From Campylobacter suis (GTDB lineage Bacteria; Campylobacterota; Campylobacteria; Campylobacterales; Campylobacteraceae), in assembly GCF_905120475.1 (NCBI RefSeq), contig NZ_CAJHOE010000001.1, positions 186,001 through 250,000 of the forward strand: a stretch of 64,000 bases of DNA, in the 5' to 3' direction. Shown in pieces: positions 1 to 8,673 of this stretch. The position numbers and the translations under genes are program-made. Each line of letters starts with the position of its first letter. Position 1 is the stretch's first letter. Under the pieces are notes generated by a model. The model was not told where the DNA came from and searched no databases. It saw only the letters and a program-made list of their open reading frames with translations.

Positions 1-1052
1 AATAGGTCTGTTTCAAGGAAAATTTGACCATCAGTAATAGAAATAACATTCGTTGGGATATAAGCAGAAACATCGCCAGCTTGTGTTTCAATGATAGGAA
101 GCGCTGTAAGTGAGCCAGCACCAAGTGCGTCGTTTAGCTTACTTGCTCTTTCAAGTAGTCTTGAGTGAAGGTAAAATACATCACCTGGATAAGCCTCACG
201 ACCTGGAGGACGGCGTAAAATCAAAGACATCTCACGATAAGCCACGGCATGTTTTGAAAGATCATCGTAAATAATAAGTGCATGGCGTGAGTTATCACGG
301 AAATATTCACCCATAGTTACGCCAGCATAAGGAGCAAGGTATTGAAGGGCGGCGGTATCAGAAGCACCCGCATTTACAACTATGGTATAGTCCATAGCTC
401 CGTACTCTTCTAGTTTTTTAACAACTTGTGCAACGGTTGATTGTTTTTGACCGATAGCAACATAGATGCAAACAACATCTTGACCTTTTTGGTTGATGAT
501 AGTATCTATCGCAACTGTTGTTTTACCTGTTTGGCGGTCGCCAATGATAAGCTCACGCTGACCTCTACCAATCGGAACTAGTGCGTCGATAGCCTTGATA
601 CCTGTTTGAAGTGGCTCATGAACTGATTTTCTAGCCATAATGCCTTTTGCTTTTTCTTCAACGAAACGAGTTTCTGTAGTTTCGATTGGACCTTTTGCGT
701 CAATTGGCTCGCCAAGTGAATTTACAATACGACCTATTAGTGCATCGCCAACTGGAACACGAAGAAGCTTTTTAAGGCGTTTAACCGAACTTCCTTCTGT
801 GATATTACTTGTTTTACCTAGGATAACGATACCAACGCTACTTTCTTCAAGGTTAAGAGCCATACCTTTTTCGCCACTCTCAAACTCGACCATTTCGCCA
901 GCCATAATGTTTTTAAGACCATAAACATTTGCAACGCCATCTGCAACAGAAATAACCTTGCCAGTCTCTTCAACATCAACATTTAAATCAAAATTTTCGA
1001 TTCTCTCTTTGATGATCGCACTGATCTCATCAGCTCTATTTTTTACGCTCAC
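1..1052 (-). CDS. atpA: ATP synthase F1 subunit alpha (partial, C-terminus outside window)
   Basis: Catalytic-head alpha subunit of the F1Fo ATP synthase, which binds non-catalytic nucleotide and alternates with beta in the F1 hexamer on the cytoplasmic side of the membrane. The visible part begins with [11 protein letters not shown] from a GTG start (1050-1052) with an AAGGAG site 5-6 bases upstream. It has the alpha-type P-loop [13 protein letters not shown] near residue 170 and the conserved segment [15 protein letters not shown] before it. About 350 residues are present of roughly 500; the rest continues beyond base 1. It is the last visible gene of the run b', b, delta, alpha, 13 bases after delta, so it is almost certainly co-transcribed with them. 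The reading frame is undamaged and the identification is firm. Confidence 0.97.
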   Translation of the reverse strand, partial: MSVKNRADEISAIIKERIENFDLNVDVEETGKVISVADGVANVYGLKNIMAGEMVEFESGEKGMALNLEESSVGIVILGKTSNITEGSSVKRLKKLLRVPVGDALIGRIVNSLGEPIDAKGPIETTETRFVEEKAKGIMARKSVHEPLQTGIKAIDALVPIGRGQRELIIGDRQTGKTTVAIDTIINQKGQDVVCIYVAIGQKQSTVAQVVKKLEEYGAMDYTIVVNAGASDTAALQYLAPYAGVTMGEYFRDNSRHALIIYDDLSKHAVAYREMSLILRRPPGREAYPGDVFYLHSRLLERASKLNDALGAGSLTALPIIETQAGDVSAYIPTNVISITDGQIFLETDL

Positions 1053-1065
1053 GCTTTTACTCCTT

Positions 1066-1596
1066 TTATATTGCTTTTAATATATATTCGCTCAACTGTG
1101 CTCTAAGTCTATCGACTGAGAAGCTTACCTCTACACCCAAATCTTTAAGCTCGATTTTTATACCTTTATAGTTATCTTTTGTACTTTCGAGTTTGATTTG
1201 AGCATTAAAACGCTTTGAAAATTTATCTTCAAGTGCTTTTATGTCATTTTCGCTTAAATTTAAATCGCCATAAATTTCACCCAAATATACATTTTCTATA
1301 ATTGCCTTTTGTGCTTTTAGCTCTTTGTATATCGTTGGTAATAGCTCTAGTCTCTTGTTTTCGCCAAGTAGTTTGATAAAATTTTTAAACTTTACATTTG
1401 GGTTTTCAACCAATGAAAGTATGAAATCAACCTTTGATGCTATTTTAAGAGTAGGTATGCTGATTATACTTTGAAATTTAGGTAAAGCAAACGCGTCTGA
1501 TATTTTTTGTAAATTTGCCAAAAATCCATCAAGCTCACTCTTGTCTGTGCCATTTAAAATGGCTTTTACATATTTTTTTGCTGTTATCTCATTCAT
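1066..1596 (-). CDS. atpH: ATP synthase F1 subunit delta
   Basis: Delta subunit, which joins the peripheral stalk (b subunits) to the top of the F1 head. The 176-residue product has the usual length (about 175-180). It is helical, with a family-like N-terminus ([16 protein letters not shown]) and the C-terminal half containing [12 protein letters not shown] and a closing [15 protein letters not shown]. Its ATG overlaps the stop of the b-subunit gene by one base, which suggests translational coupling. It sits between b and alpha, the standard order in Campylobacter and Helicobacter. Confidence 0.95.
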   Translation of the reverse strand: MNEITAKKYVKAILNGTDKSELDGFLANLQKISDAFALPKFQSIISIPTLKIASKVDFILSLVENPNVKFKNFIKLLGENKRLELLPTIYKELKAQKAIIENVYLGEIYGDLNLSENDIKALEDKFSKRFNAQIKLESTKDNYKGIKIELKDLGVEVSFSVDRLRAQLSEYILKAI

Positions 1597-2102
1597 TAGC
1601 TAACCTTCTTAAGAACGATATTTACAAGCTCTTTTTGATCTATCTTTAGACTATCATTTGCAAAAATTTCATTTAAAATTTCATTTACGACAGATTTTGT
1701 CATCTTTCGTTCTTCAAATTCTTTTTGCTCTTTGAAGCTTTTTTCGATATTTATAATGTCTTGCTCTGTATCTTTTTTAACTTTTTGAGCTAAATTTAAA
1801 GCCTCTTTTTGAGCAGTTTCTATAAGGCTAGCAGCATTTATCTTTGCCTCTTCGACTTTTTTTATAGCCTCATCTTTTTGGCTTTTTGAAGAATTTAGTT
1901 TTTCTTCTATGCTTTTAAGCTTGCTTGCTATCTTGTTAATCCTGTCAAGATACATTTGTTTAAGTGGCTTGGCTATAAAATATATAAGAATTCCAAAAAA
2001 TAGTAAAAAGTTTAGAGTTCTTTCGACTATATCATAGTTTGTGCCATGACTGCTAGCAAAAGCAAGTGCTGGCAAAATCAGTAAAGGTAGAATAAATTTC
2101 AT
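1596..2102 (-). CDS. atpF: ATP synthase Fo subunit b
   Basis: Peripheral stalk subunit that anchors the stator in the inner membrane. The 168-residue product starts with a hydrophobic, signal-like stretch (MKFILPLLILPALAFA), then a second membrane segment (LNFLLFFGILIYFIA), then a long charged coiled-coil helix rich in Lys, Glu and Ala, as expected of the b-subunit stalk. The extra N-terminal hydrophobic stretch is a feature of epsilonproteobacterial b subunits. It follows the b' gene after 8 bases and overlaps the delta gene by one base. Confidence 0.93.
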   Translation of the reverse strand: MKFILPLLILPALAFASSHGTNYDIVERTLNFLLFFGILIYFIAKPLKQMYLDRINKIASKLKSIEEKLNSSKSQKDEAIKKVEEAKINAASLIETAQKEALNLAQKVKKDTEQDIINIEKSFKEQKEFEERKMTKSVVNEILNEIFANDSLKIDQKELVNIVLKKVS

Positions 2103-2110
2103 CTCTCCCC

Positions 2111-2533
2111 CTAAATTCTTACTAATTTGTCATTCAAGACAGATTTTAGCTCAGGAAGTTTTGAGCTTAAACTTGCTTTTAGTTCATCTTTTTGGGCATT
2201 TAATGTGCTCAAAAATGCGTTATAGTCAGCCTCAAGCGCAGATCTCTTGGCTTCAACCTCTTTAAGTGCAACACCTTTTGCTGCATTTAATGCCTCTTGT
2301 CTTATTTTGTTGGCTTCGTTTCTTGCGTTTTGTATGATGCTTTCAGCTTCTGCTTGATATACGCTTAGATCGCTAACATTTTTGCTTGCGCTCTCCTCGT
2401 CATTTTTTATAGAGGCGTTACGCTCGTCTATAAATTTCAGCATCGGTTTGTAAAGCATAGGGTTTAAAATCGCTATAAGCCCTAGAAAAACGACTGCCGT
2501 CAAGATAACAAGAGATGGATTTATCTCTAACAT
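2111..2533 (-). CDS. atpF': ATP synthase Fo subunit b' (second b-type stalk protein)
   Basis: Divergent second b subunit; organisms with b and b' build the stator from a heterodimer. The 140-residue product has a single N-terminal membrane segment (LVILTAVVFLGLIAIL) followed by a long Ala/Glu/Lys coiled coil. The segment YKPMLKFIDERNASI, just after the membrane helix, is typical of b/b'. Shorter than b, as usual. First gene of the atp run, 92 bases downstream of parB; the start has an AAGGAG site. The gap may carry its own promoter, since a TAAAAT-like -10 is possible there, but I cannot fix it. Confidence 0.92.
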   Translation of the reverse strand: MLEINPSLVILTAVVFLGLIAILNPMLYKPMLKFIDERNASIKNDEESASKNVSDLSVYQAEAESIIQNARNEANKIRQEALNAAKGVALKEVEAKRSALEADYNAFLSTLNAQKDELKASLSSKLPELKSVLNDKLVRI

Positions 2534-2625
2534 TAACTCTCCTTAAAGTTTTTATTAATCTTGTGAAAACAAAAATAAAGCCGATTTTACTATAAATAAG
2601 TAAAAAATTAGATTAAATTTAAATA

Positions 2626-3495
2626 TTACTGAGATATTTTTTCAATAAAATTTTTAATATCTGTAGTATCTTTAAATTCAATTATTAGATTTTTGTTTTT
2701 TATTTTTGTATTTAAATTTAGTTTTTTTAGCTTATTTTCAAGCCTATTAAGCTCATCTTTATACTCTTTACTAAGTTCAAGAATTTGCTTTTTGGGTGCT
2801 GTTTTGTCTTTTAGTTTTTTAACTAAAATTTCAGTTTCTCGCACATTTAATTTTTGTCCTATTATTGTATCAACTACTGTTTTTTCATCATCTTGATTAA
2901 GCCCAACTAAAACTTTTGCATGTCCTTGCGTTATCTTTTCGTCCATTAAAAGAGACTGAGTTTGCTTTGATAAGGTAAGTAGGCGAAGTGTGTTGGTTAT
3001 TTGTGTGCGACTTTTGTGAATGATATTTGCCAGTGCGTCTTGAGTGATTTTATACTCATTTATTAGCTCTTGGTAGGAATTTGCAAGTTCAATAGGGTTT
3101 AAATTTTCGCGCTGTATGTTTTCTATCAGGGCTATTTCGCGTAAATTTTTTGAGCCAAGATCTGCTACTATAGCCTTTATCTTGTCCTCACCAAGCATTT
3201 TTGTTGCTCTGTATCTGCGCTCACCAGCGATAAGCATATAGCCATTATCTTTTTTAATTACAATAATAGGCTGAATAAGCCCATGTCTTTTTATGCTTTC
3301 GCTAAGCTCTTTTAGTGCCTCGGCATCGAAATTTTTGCGCGGTTGATAGGGGTTTGGTGTGATAAGTGAAATTTCAAGCTCTTCAACCGTATCTGAGCTT
3401 ACACCAAAATAGTCTAGTATCTCATCATCTTCGTACGCTGATTTTGCTTCTGAGAGCATATTTCCAAAATTTATTTTTACTTTTTCTTTTGCCAT
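2626..3495 (-). CDS. parB: Chromosome partitioning protein ParB
   Basis: CTP-dependent DNA clamp that loads at parS sites and, with ParA, segregates the chromosome origin. 289 residues. The N-terminal ParB/Spo0J domain contains ISLITPNPYQPRK and the catalytic/CTP-binding motif ML-IAGERRYRA, followed by the central helix-turn-helix region (KITQDALANIIHKSRTQITN) that reads parS, and a Lys-rich C-terminal dimerisation region. Directly downstream of parA (8 bases), as in most bacteria. I saw no parS palindrome of the usual TGTTTCACGTGAAACA kind in the window. Confidence 0.96.
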   Translation of the reverse strand: MAKEKVKINFGNMLSEAKSAYEDDEILDYFGVSSDTVEELEISLITPNPYQPRKNFDAEALKELSESIKRHGLIQPIIVIKKDNGYMLIAGERRYRATKMLGEDKIKAIVADLGSKNLREIALIENIQRENLNPIELANSYQELINEYKITQDALANIIHKSRTQITNTLRLLTLSKQTQSLLMDEKITQGHAKVLVGLNQDDEKTVVDTIIGQKLNVRETEILVKKLKDKTAPKKQILELSKEYKDELNRLENKLKKLNLNTKIKNKNLIIEFKDTTDIKNFIEKISQ

Positions 3496-3503
3496 ATTTT
3501 CCC

Positions 3504-4283
3504 TTAACTTAGTATCGAATGCGCCAAATTTTGATATGCGATCGAGCCCGGTGATTTTATATCATAAAGTATGACTGGCTTTCCAAAACTAGGGCTTTCG
3601 GCTAGTTTGATGTTTCGCGGTATGATAACAAAATCATCAGCGTCTTTGATAGCAAAAAGCTTACTTTTGAAATTCTCTTTTAGGTTATTGACCGCCTCTT
3701 TTGAGAGATTGTTTTGTGAGCTAAACATAGTCGGTAAAAAGCCACGCACACTTAGTTTTGGATTAATCGTTTTTTTGATATATTTTACAGTGTTTAGTAT
3801 AAGTGCAACGCCATCAAGTGCGTAAAATTCACACTGTATCGGTATGATAACACTATCGCTTGCGCTAAGTGCATTTACTGTTATGCCACCAAGCGCGGGT
3901 GGGCTATCAATAATGACAAAGTCATAATCATCCTTAACCTCTTCTAGTTTTTTACGAAGGATAAGCTTTAGCTCTTTGTCTTTATCATTAAATTCACGCT
4001 CAATACTTACAAGCCCTATGTTTGATGGAGCTAGAAATAGGGTTGGAATTTGGGTTGGAAGGACGATTTGCGATAGCTTTTTAGAGCCTGTTAAAACATG
4101 ATAGATATTAAACTCATAGTCACTTCTTTTAAAACCCATGCCAGTTGTTGCATTTGCCTGCGGATCGATATCTATAAGCAGGACTTTTTTCTCAGCCACA
4201 GCAAGTGACGCAGCTAAATTTACGGCTGTCGTCGTCTTTCCGACACCACCTTTTTGGTTCGCAATGGTTATAACTTCGCTCAT
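3504..4283 (-). CDS. parA: Chromosome partitioning ATPase ParA (Soj)
   Basis: Deviant-Walker P-loop ATPase that dimerises on the nucleoid and moves ParB-parS complexes. 259 residues. The N-terminal motif is ITIANQKGGVGKTTTAVNLA, with the signature lysine of the MinD/ParA class, followed by LLIDIDPQANAT and the Walker B-type DYDFVIIDSPPALGG. The gene overlaps the end of birA by 4 bases (ATGA) and precedes parB. The start ATG and an intact frame make this a confident call. Confidence 0.97.
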   Translation of the reverse strand: MSEVITIANQKGGVGKTTTAVNLAASLAVAEKKVLLIDIDPQANATTGMGFKRSDYEFNIYHVLTGSKKLSQIVLPTQIPTLFLAPSNIGLVSIEREFNDKDKELKLILRKKLEEVKDDYDFVIIDSPPALGGITVNALSASDSVIIPIQCEFYALDGVALILNTVKYIKKTINPKLSVRGFLPTMFSSQNNLSKEAVNNLKENFKSKLFAIKDADDFVIIPRNIKLAESPSFGKPVILYDIKSPGSIAYQNLAHSILS

Positions 4284-4912
4284 CTTAAAGAATACACCTT
4301 TTTGTTATTTAGAAAAATGGCTCCATCGTCACAAAGTGTAGCATCTGCTAAATTTACGCTACTTTCGCCGATATGTGTGATGAAGTTTTTTGATTTGACA
4401 AATTCTACACTAAATTTGCTAAAAATCTGCTTCCATGAAATTTTTTTGCCAAGCTCATCTATAAAGCCCAAGGCTAGGTTATTTGGACTAATGTTTATGT
4501 CTAAAATGCCCGCATTTTCGGGTGCTTGAGCTAAATTTAAACCTATCGAGCCAATATAAGTTTCACTAATTTTTGTGCTTATAGTCCCGCCTATTTTTCG
4601 GTCATTTATGTAAAAGTCATTTGGCCATTTTACCCAGGCTTTTGACCCTAAATTTTCTAAAAAATTTTTCATTATCATCGAAAAATATATAGATATCGAA
4701 GCATCGCAGATGTCTTGAGAAAGGTCATTTCTATGCATACAAAATGATAAAAATAAATTTCCATCAAGCCCGACCCACTCATTTCCACGACTTCCAACGC
4801 CAGAGCTTTGCCTTTTTGCACAGATCGCAAATGGAGGTTTTTGTACGCCTAGCTTTATACGCTCGCAAATTTCAACATGCGTAGAGCCACACTCATCAAG
4901 AAATTCTATCAC
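4280..4912 (-). CDS. birA: Biotin--[acetyl-CoA carboxylase] ligase (BirA, class I)
   Basis: Attaches biotin to the biotin carboxyl carrier protein through biotinyl-AMP. The product has the catalytic-domain motifs GSRGNEWVGLDGNL and KWPNDFYINDRKIGG; no N-terminal DNA-binding domain is present, so it should be an enzyme without repressor function. An ATG at 4933 gives a slightly longer form, but homologous ligases begin just before the sequence EFLDECGSTH, so I prefer GTG at 4912; TTG at 4915 is equally possible. In either case it overlaps the 3' end of fmt. Lies between fmt and parA as in other campylobacters. Confidence 0.9.
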   Translation of the reverse strand: MIEFLDECGSTHVEICERIKLGVQKPPFAICAKRQSSGVGSRGNEWVGLDGNLFLSFCMHRNDLSQDICDASISIYFSMIMKNFLENLGSKAWVKWPNDFYINDRKIGGTISTKISETYIGSIGLNLAQAPENAGILDINISPNNLALGFIDELGKKISWKQIFSKFSVEFVKSKNFITHIGESSVNLADATLCDDGAIFLNNKKVYSLR

Positions 4913-5807
4913 CAACGCTAAGCCTTTTTCCATTTATGTAAGCGCTTGCGCTCACGGCTTTTTTGCTTGGCTCTTGTATGGAAAGAATTTTTACTGCCTT
5001 GGTGCCACACGAGACGATAAAGCCATCTTTTTCTATTTTTAAAATTTTACCAGCATCGCCAGAGAAATTCTCTGATATTTTAAGCGATAAAATTTTAAGA
5101 CCGCTCTCTAAAAATAGACCAGGCCACGGCGTATAAGCACGAAATTTGTTGTAAATTTCGTTTGCATTTTCATCAAAGCTAAAAAGTCCGCTTTGTTTTT
5201 TTATCTTTTTGCAAATGCTTGCTTCATTATCATTTTGAGCAATCGGTTTTAGTGAGGTAAAATTTTTAAGAACAGAAACGATGAGAGTGCCTGCCATCTT
5301 TCCAAGTTCGCTAAAAAGCTCACCCGCAGTTTTATGCTCGCAGTTTGTGTAGGCAAAATCGAGCATCGCCCCAGTATCCAGCCCTTCATCCATAAGCATG
5401 GCAGTAACGCCAGTTTGTTTTTCGTCGTTTAAAAGTGCTGACTGGATAGGACTTGCACCGCGGTATTTTGGCAAAATAGAAGCGTGTAAATTTATACAAG
5501 TTGCTATACCTAAAACCTCTTTTGGCAAAATTTGTCCATAAGCTGCAACAACGATAAACTCAGGCTTTAGCGCCTGAATTTGCTTGTGTGTCGCTTCACT
5601 TTTTAAGTTTTCTGGCTGAAAAATTTTTATATCTGGATATTTTTCTTGTAAAAAAGCCTTGACATGTGGTGGTGTTAAAATTTGCTTTCTACCCACGGGC
5701 TTATCGGGCTGTGTAAAAACTCCTGTAACATTAAAGCCAGCTTCTAAAATTTCAGATAAAATATCTGTAGCATATTCTGGAGTGCCCATGAAAACGATGT
5801 TTTTCAT
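4896..5807 (-). CDS. fmt: Methionyl-tRNA formyltransferase
   Basis: Transfers a formyl group from 10-formyl-tetrahydrofolate to initiator Met-tRNA. 303 residues, close to the usual 300-315. The N-terminal formyltransferase fold begins IVFMGTPEYATDIL; the catalytic region is CINLHASILPKYRGASPIQ followed by TGVTAMLMDEGLDTG. The C-terminal OB-like domain is present. It overlaps the start of birA and is itself overlapped by the upstream hypothetical gene (4 bases, ATGA). Its formyl donor can be supplied by the formate-THF ligase also encoded in this window (24191). Confidence 0.96.
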   Translation of the reverse strand: MKNIVFMGTPEYATDILSEILEAGFNVTGVFTQPDKPVGRKQILTPPHVKAFLQEKYPDIKIFQPENLKSEATHKQIQALKPEFIVVAAYGQILPKEVLGIATCINLHASILPKYRGASPIQSALLNDEKQTGVTAMLMDEGLDTGAMLDFAYTNCEHKTAGELFSELGKMAGTLIVSVLKNFTSLKPIAQNDNEASICKKIKKQSGLFSFDENANEIYNKFRAYTPWPGLFLESGLKILSLKISENFSGDAGKILKIEKDGFIVSCGTKAVKILSIQEPSKKAVSASAYINGKRLSVGDRIS

Positions 5808-6634
5808 TTGTAGTACTCATACTTGTAGCTATCTTCACGAAGCAGTTTGCCATCATCGCTATAAATTTTGACATTGGTTAAGTTGTTGTTTTTATCAACC
5901 GTATTTTTATATGTCCAGCTCTCAAGAAGTGCGGGCTCGCTACCATCTGGTTTTTGCATCTCGGTATTTTGTATCAGAGTCACATGAGTATTGTCGTAAA
6001 GAATGTACTGTACTTTTGATTCGATTGGGCTAAGGAGTGATTTTTGCTTTAAATTTCCATTTTCATCATAAATGTAGCTAATGTCAAATATCACCATACC
6101 GCTACCATCTTGCTCTTTTACCTTGTTGCCTTTTTCATCATATATGGTGTGAAACTCGGCGATAGTATAGCCGCCACTTCGTATTTGCTCTGTTAGAATT
6201 TTTCCATCTTTGCTAAATTTCTTAACTACTGTTTTTGCCTGTATCGGTTTTTTGCCATTAACAAATTCCTCTGCAGTTTGATAAAGTACTTCATCGCCAA
6301 ATTCGTAGCTAAATTTTGTACTTGTGCCATCATTTGCATTTGCTAAGAGTCTGAAATTTTGAGCGTTTAGCTTGTATTCTACACTATGCTCTTTTTTGCC
6401 ATCAACCTTTACTATCTCTTTTGTGATATAGCCTTGCTCGTTAAAAAATACAGTTGTTTTTTCATTTTTATTTTTGCCATCGTGCCAAGTTTGCGTTAGC
6501 TCCATGCTTTTTACTTTTCCATTTAGCTCAAACTCGCTCCAGCCACTTTGTTGCTTAAATTTGCTTAGCTCGCTTGCTAGTACTGATGTTGCAAAAAGTG
6601 CGAAAAATAGGCTAAAATTTAGAAATTTTTTCAT
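5804..6634 (-). CDS. Periplasmic protein of unknown function with YD-like repeats
   Basis: I do not recognise a named family. The 276-residue product has a clear signal peptide (MKKFLNFSLFFALFATSVLA, cleavage likely after VLA). The rest is predicted beta-rich, with repeated units of the type YDEKGNKVKEQ, YDENGNLKQKS and IYSDDGKLLRE, which resemble short Rhs/YD or MORN-like strand-turn-strand repeats. It overlaps fmt by 4 bases, so it is probably co-transcribed with fmt-birA-parAB. In C. jejuni, as I recall, proB occupies the interval between obgE and fmt; here this gene stands there instead. Function cannot be inferred beyond export. Confidence 0.85.
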   Translation of the reverse strand: MKKFLNFSLFFALFATSVLASELSKFKQQSGWSEFELNGKVKSMELTQTWHDGKNKNEKTTVFFNEQGYITKEIVKVDGKKEHSVEYKLNAQNFRLLANANDGTSTKFSYEFGDEVLYQTAEEFVNGKKPIQAKTVVKKFSKDGKILTEQIRSGGYTIAEFHTIYDEKGNKVKEQDGSGMVIFDISYIYDENGNLKQKSLLSPIESKVQYILYDNTHVTLIQNTEMQKPDGSEPALLESWTYKNTVDKNNNLTNVKIYSDDGKLLREDSYKYEYYK

Positions 6635-6728
6635 TTTCTCTCCTTTTATTTTTTATTTAGATTAGTTTGTTTGCTGTGATAAACATAACTAAAAAGTATT
6701 TAAATCACACTCACAAAATACATAAATT

Positions 6729-7778
6729 TTACTTTTTATCTTTTTGAATTAGCTCAAGAAGGTTAAATTTTAACTCCTTGATATTTTCATTCGTTGCTGA
6801 GCTTATTGGCATGACAAAGTAAGGTTTTGTGATGTCAAACTCATCTAAATTTTGTTTGAAATCTTGCTTAGTATCGCCAAGTCCAAGATCAGAGATAAAG
6901 GCTGAAATTTTACTCTCATCATCGCAAGCATCAAGGCGAGTAAGAGCTATGGCGTAGGCACGGCTGGCAAGCTCTGGCGAGAATTTAGCCACTTCGCTTT
7001 TTAGAGTAAAAAACTGCTCGTTTAGCTCTCTGTAATTTGCTAAATCAATCATATACAAAAGCACCTTTGTTCGCTCGATATGCTGTAAAAATTTAAGCCC
7101 AAGCCCGCGTCCATCGCTAGCTCCCTCGATGATGCCTGGTATATCAGCCATCACAAAGCCACTATACTCATCAACTTCGACAAGTCCTAGTTTTGGAGTA
7201 AGGGTTGTAAATTCATAGTTTGCTATCTGTGGTTTGGCGTTTGAAACGGTTGAAATGAGTGTTGATTTGCCAACATTTGGAAAACCAACAAGCCCAACAT
7301 CTGCGATAAGTTTTAGCTCTAAGCGGATATTTTTGCTCTCTTCTGGAAGTCCTTTTTGGGCGTATTCTGGGGCTTGATTAACAGAGTTTTTAAAATGTAC
7401 ATTTCCAAGACCGCCCTTACCGCCCTTTAAAAATAGCACTTTTTGTCCCTGCTCTGTCAAATCACAAAGCAACTCACCACTATCATCATCATAAACTGCT
7501 GTGCCAGGAGGTACGACTAAATTTAAACTCTCACCCTTTTTGCCATTCATTAGCTTTCCCATGCCAGGTTCGCCGTTTTTGGCTTTTAATGAGCGTTTGC
7601 CCTTATACGCTGCCAAAGTGTGAGAGTTGTTATCTACGATAAAATAAACATCGCCACCATCGCCACCATCGCCACCATCTGGACCACCCATGATAACATG
7701 TTTTTCACGGCGAAATGATGCAGCACCAGCGCCTCCATGTCCAGATGAGACTGAAAATTTTACACTATCTATAAACAT
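6729..7778 (-). CDS. obgE: GTPase ObgE/CgtA
   Basis: Essential ribosome-associated GTPase of the large-subunit assembly and stress network. 349 residues. The N-terminal Gly-rich Obg fold is clear ([31 protein letters not shown]), followed by the G domain with GFPNVGKST (G1), TTLTPKLG (G2) and [16 protein letters not shown] (G3). The G4 position reads TRLD instead of the usual NKxD, a conservative but uncommon change. Located downstream of rplU-rpmA as in most bacteria, but separated from rpmA by 165 bases with its own likely promoter. Confidence 0.96.
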   Translation of the reverse strand: MFIDSVKFSVSSGHGGAGAASFRREKHVIMGGPDGGDGGDGGDVYFIVDNNSHTLAAYKGKRSLKAKNGEPGMGKLMNGKKGESLNLVVPPGTAVYDDDSGELLCDLTEQGQKVLFLKGGKGGLGNVHFKNSVNQAPEYAQKGLPEESKNIRLELKLIADVGLVGFPNVGKSTLISTVSNAKPQIANYEFTTLTPKLGLVEVDEYSGFVMADIPGIIEGASDGRGLGLKFLQHIERTKVLLYMIDLANYRELNEQFFTLKSEVAKFSPELASRAYAIALTRLDACDDESKISAFISDLGLGDTKQDFKQNLDEFDITKPYFVMPISSATNENIKELKFNLLELIQKDKK

Positions 7779-7800
7779 ATTTTTTCCTTAATATCGCCAT

Positions 7801-7828
7801 TTTATAGTATCTTAGATAAATTATCTAA
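7801..7828 (-). promoter_or_regulatory. Candidate obgE promoter with a 17-base palindrome over the -35/spacer
   Basis: On the minus strand a -10-like TATAAA lies at 7806-7801, 22 bases before the obgE start. Upstream of it, at 7812-7828, is a near-perfect palindrome, TTAGATAA-A-TTATCTAA on the plus strand, with 8-base arms around a single base. It would cover the -35/spacer region and so could be an operator. A second TATAAT-like element lies further upstream near 7870. The binding protein, if any, is unknown; AT-rich DNA makes chance palindromes more likely. Confidence 0.4.
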
Positions 7829-7923
7829 AAAATAAAATTTTATTTTATATGCAAATTTTTAAAAGTTGAATTATATCAATTTGTTGATTAAAGTTTAATT
7901 TTATGAAATTTTTAAAGAGAGAT

Positions 7924-7937
7924 GGGGCAAAAGCCCC
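7924..7937 (-). terminator. Hairpin after rpmA
   Basis: GGGGC-AAAA-GCCCC lies 7 bases beyond the rpmA stop. The T-rich tail on the minus strand is imperfect (ATCTCTCTTT), so this may be a weak terminator separating rplU-rpmA from obgE. Confidence 0.55.
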
Positions 7938-7943
7938 AAAGTT

Positions 7944-8204
7944 TTATGCATTTGCTGGATAAACAGAAACTTTTTTTCTATTTTTATCTTTACGCTCAAA
8001 TTTTACATATCCATCGATAAGCGCAAATATAGTGTGGTCTTTGCCTATACCTACATTTGAGCCAGGATGAGTAGCTGTGCCACGCTGGCGGATGATGATA
8101 TTTCCAGCACGAACGAACTCGCTACCGAATTTCTTAACACCTAAACGGCGACCTATACTATCACGGTTATTCTGGGTTGAACCTTGACCTTTTTTGTGTG
8201 CCAT
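7944..8204 (-). CDS. rpmA: 50S ribosomal protein L27
   Basis: Large-subunit protein whose N-terminus reaches the peptidyl transferase centre. 86 residues beginning [22 protein letters not shown], with the family core [24 protein letters not shown]. The N-terminus starts directly with AHKKG, so there is no cleavable extension of the kind found in Firmicutes. Ten bases downstream of rplU with a good AAGGAG site; the pair forms the standard L21-L27 operon. Confidence 0.98.
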   Translation of the reverse strand: MAHKKGQGSTQNNRDSIGRRLGVKKFGSEFVRAGNIIIRQRGTATHPGSNVGIGKDHTIFALIDGYVKFERKDKNRKKVSVYPANA

Positions 8205-8214
8205 ATCTTACTCC

Positions 8215-8526
8215 TTAGCCTGCGATACTTACAACTTTTACGCGAGTATATTGTCTTCTAAAACCGCGTTTGAGTTTTGAGTCTTTTCTTCTACGTTTTT
8301 TGTAGATAACGACTTTCTTGTCTTTACCTTCTGTTACAACTTCTAAGACAACTTTTGCACCCTTAACAAATGGCGCACCTACCTTTACTTCGCCGTCATT
8401 TACAGCTAAAACTTCTGTAACTTCAACGGTTGATTTTGGCTGGGCTGCAAAGTGATCAAGGTTAAGATACTGACCTTCACTCACCTTATACTGCTTACCG
8501 CCGTTCTTGATAATAGCGTATTTCAT
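8215..8526 (-). CDS. rplU: 50S ribosomal protein L21
   Basis: Large-subunit protein that binds 23S rRNA. I chose the ATG at 8526, giving [19 protein letters not shown], because L21 proteins begin at this point and an AAAGGA site precedes it; an in-frame start at 8562 adds 12 residues that match nothing in the family. 103 residues, with the typical [19 protein letters not shown] basic tail. First gene of the L21-L27 pair. Confidence 0.97.
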   Translation of the reverse strand: MKYAIIKNGGKQYKVSEGQYLNLDHFAAQPKSTVEVTEVLAVNDGEVKVGAPFVKGAKVVLEVVTEGKDKKVVIYKKRRRKDSKLKRGFRRQYTRVKVVSIAG

Positions 8527-8650
8527 GCTATCCTTTCTAAATTTGGTAAGACCAAAAAGCACTTATTTAAAAGTTTATGGAGCTTTGTTGGTTAAGGCTG
8601 GGATTATATCTAAAATATTATAAATTTAAGCTAAATTTTAAGTAGTTTAT

Positions 8651-8667
8651 GGGGCGTATGCCGCCCC
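8651..8667 (-). terminator. Hairpin after the cytochrome c peroxidase gene
   Basis: GGGGCG-GCATA-CGCCCC read on the minus strand, 7 bases after the peroxidase stop. The stem is GC-rich in otherwise AT-rich DNA, which supports a role in termination, but the following bases (ATAAAC) lack a run of T. Confidence 0.5.
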
Positions 8668-8673
8668 AAATTT

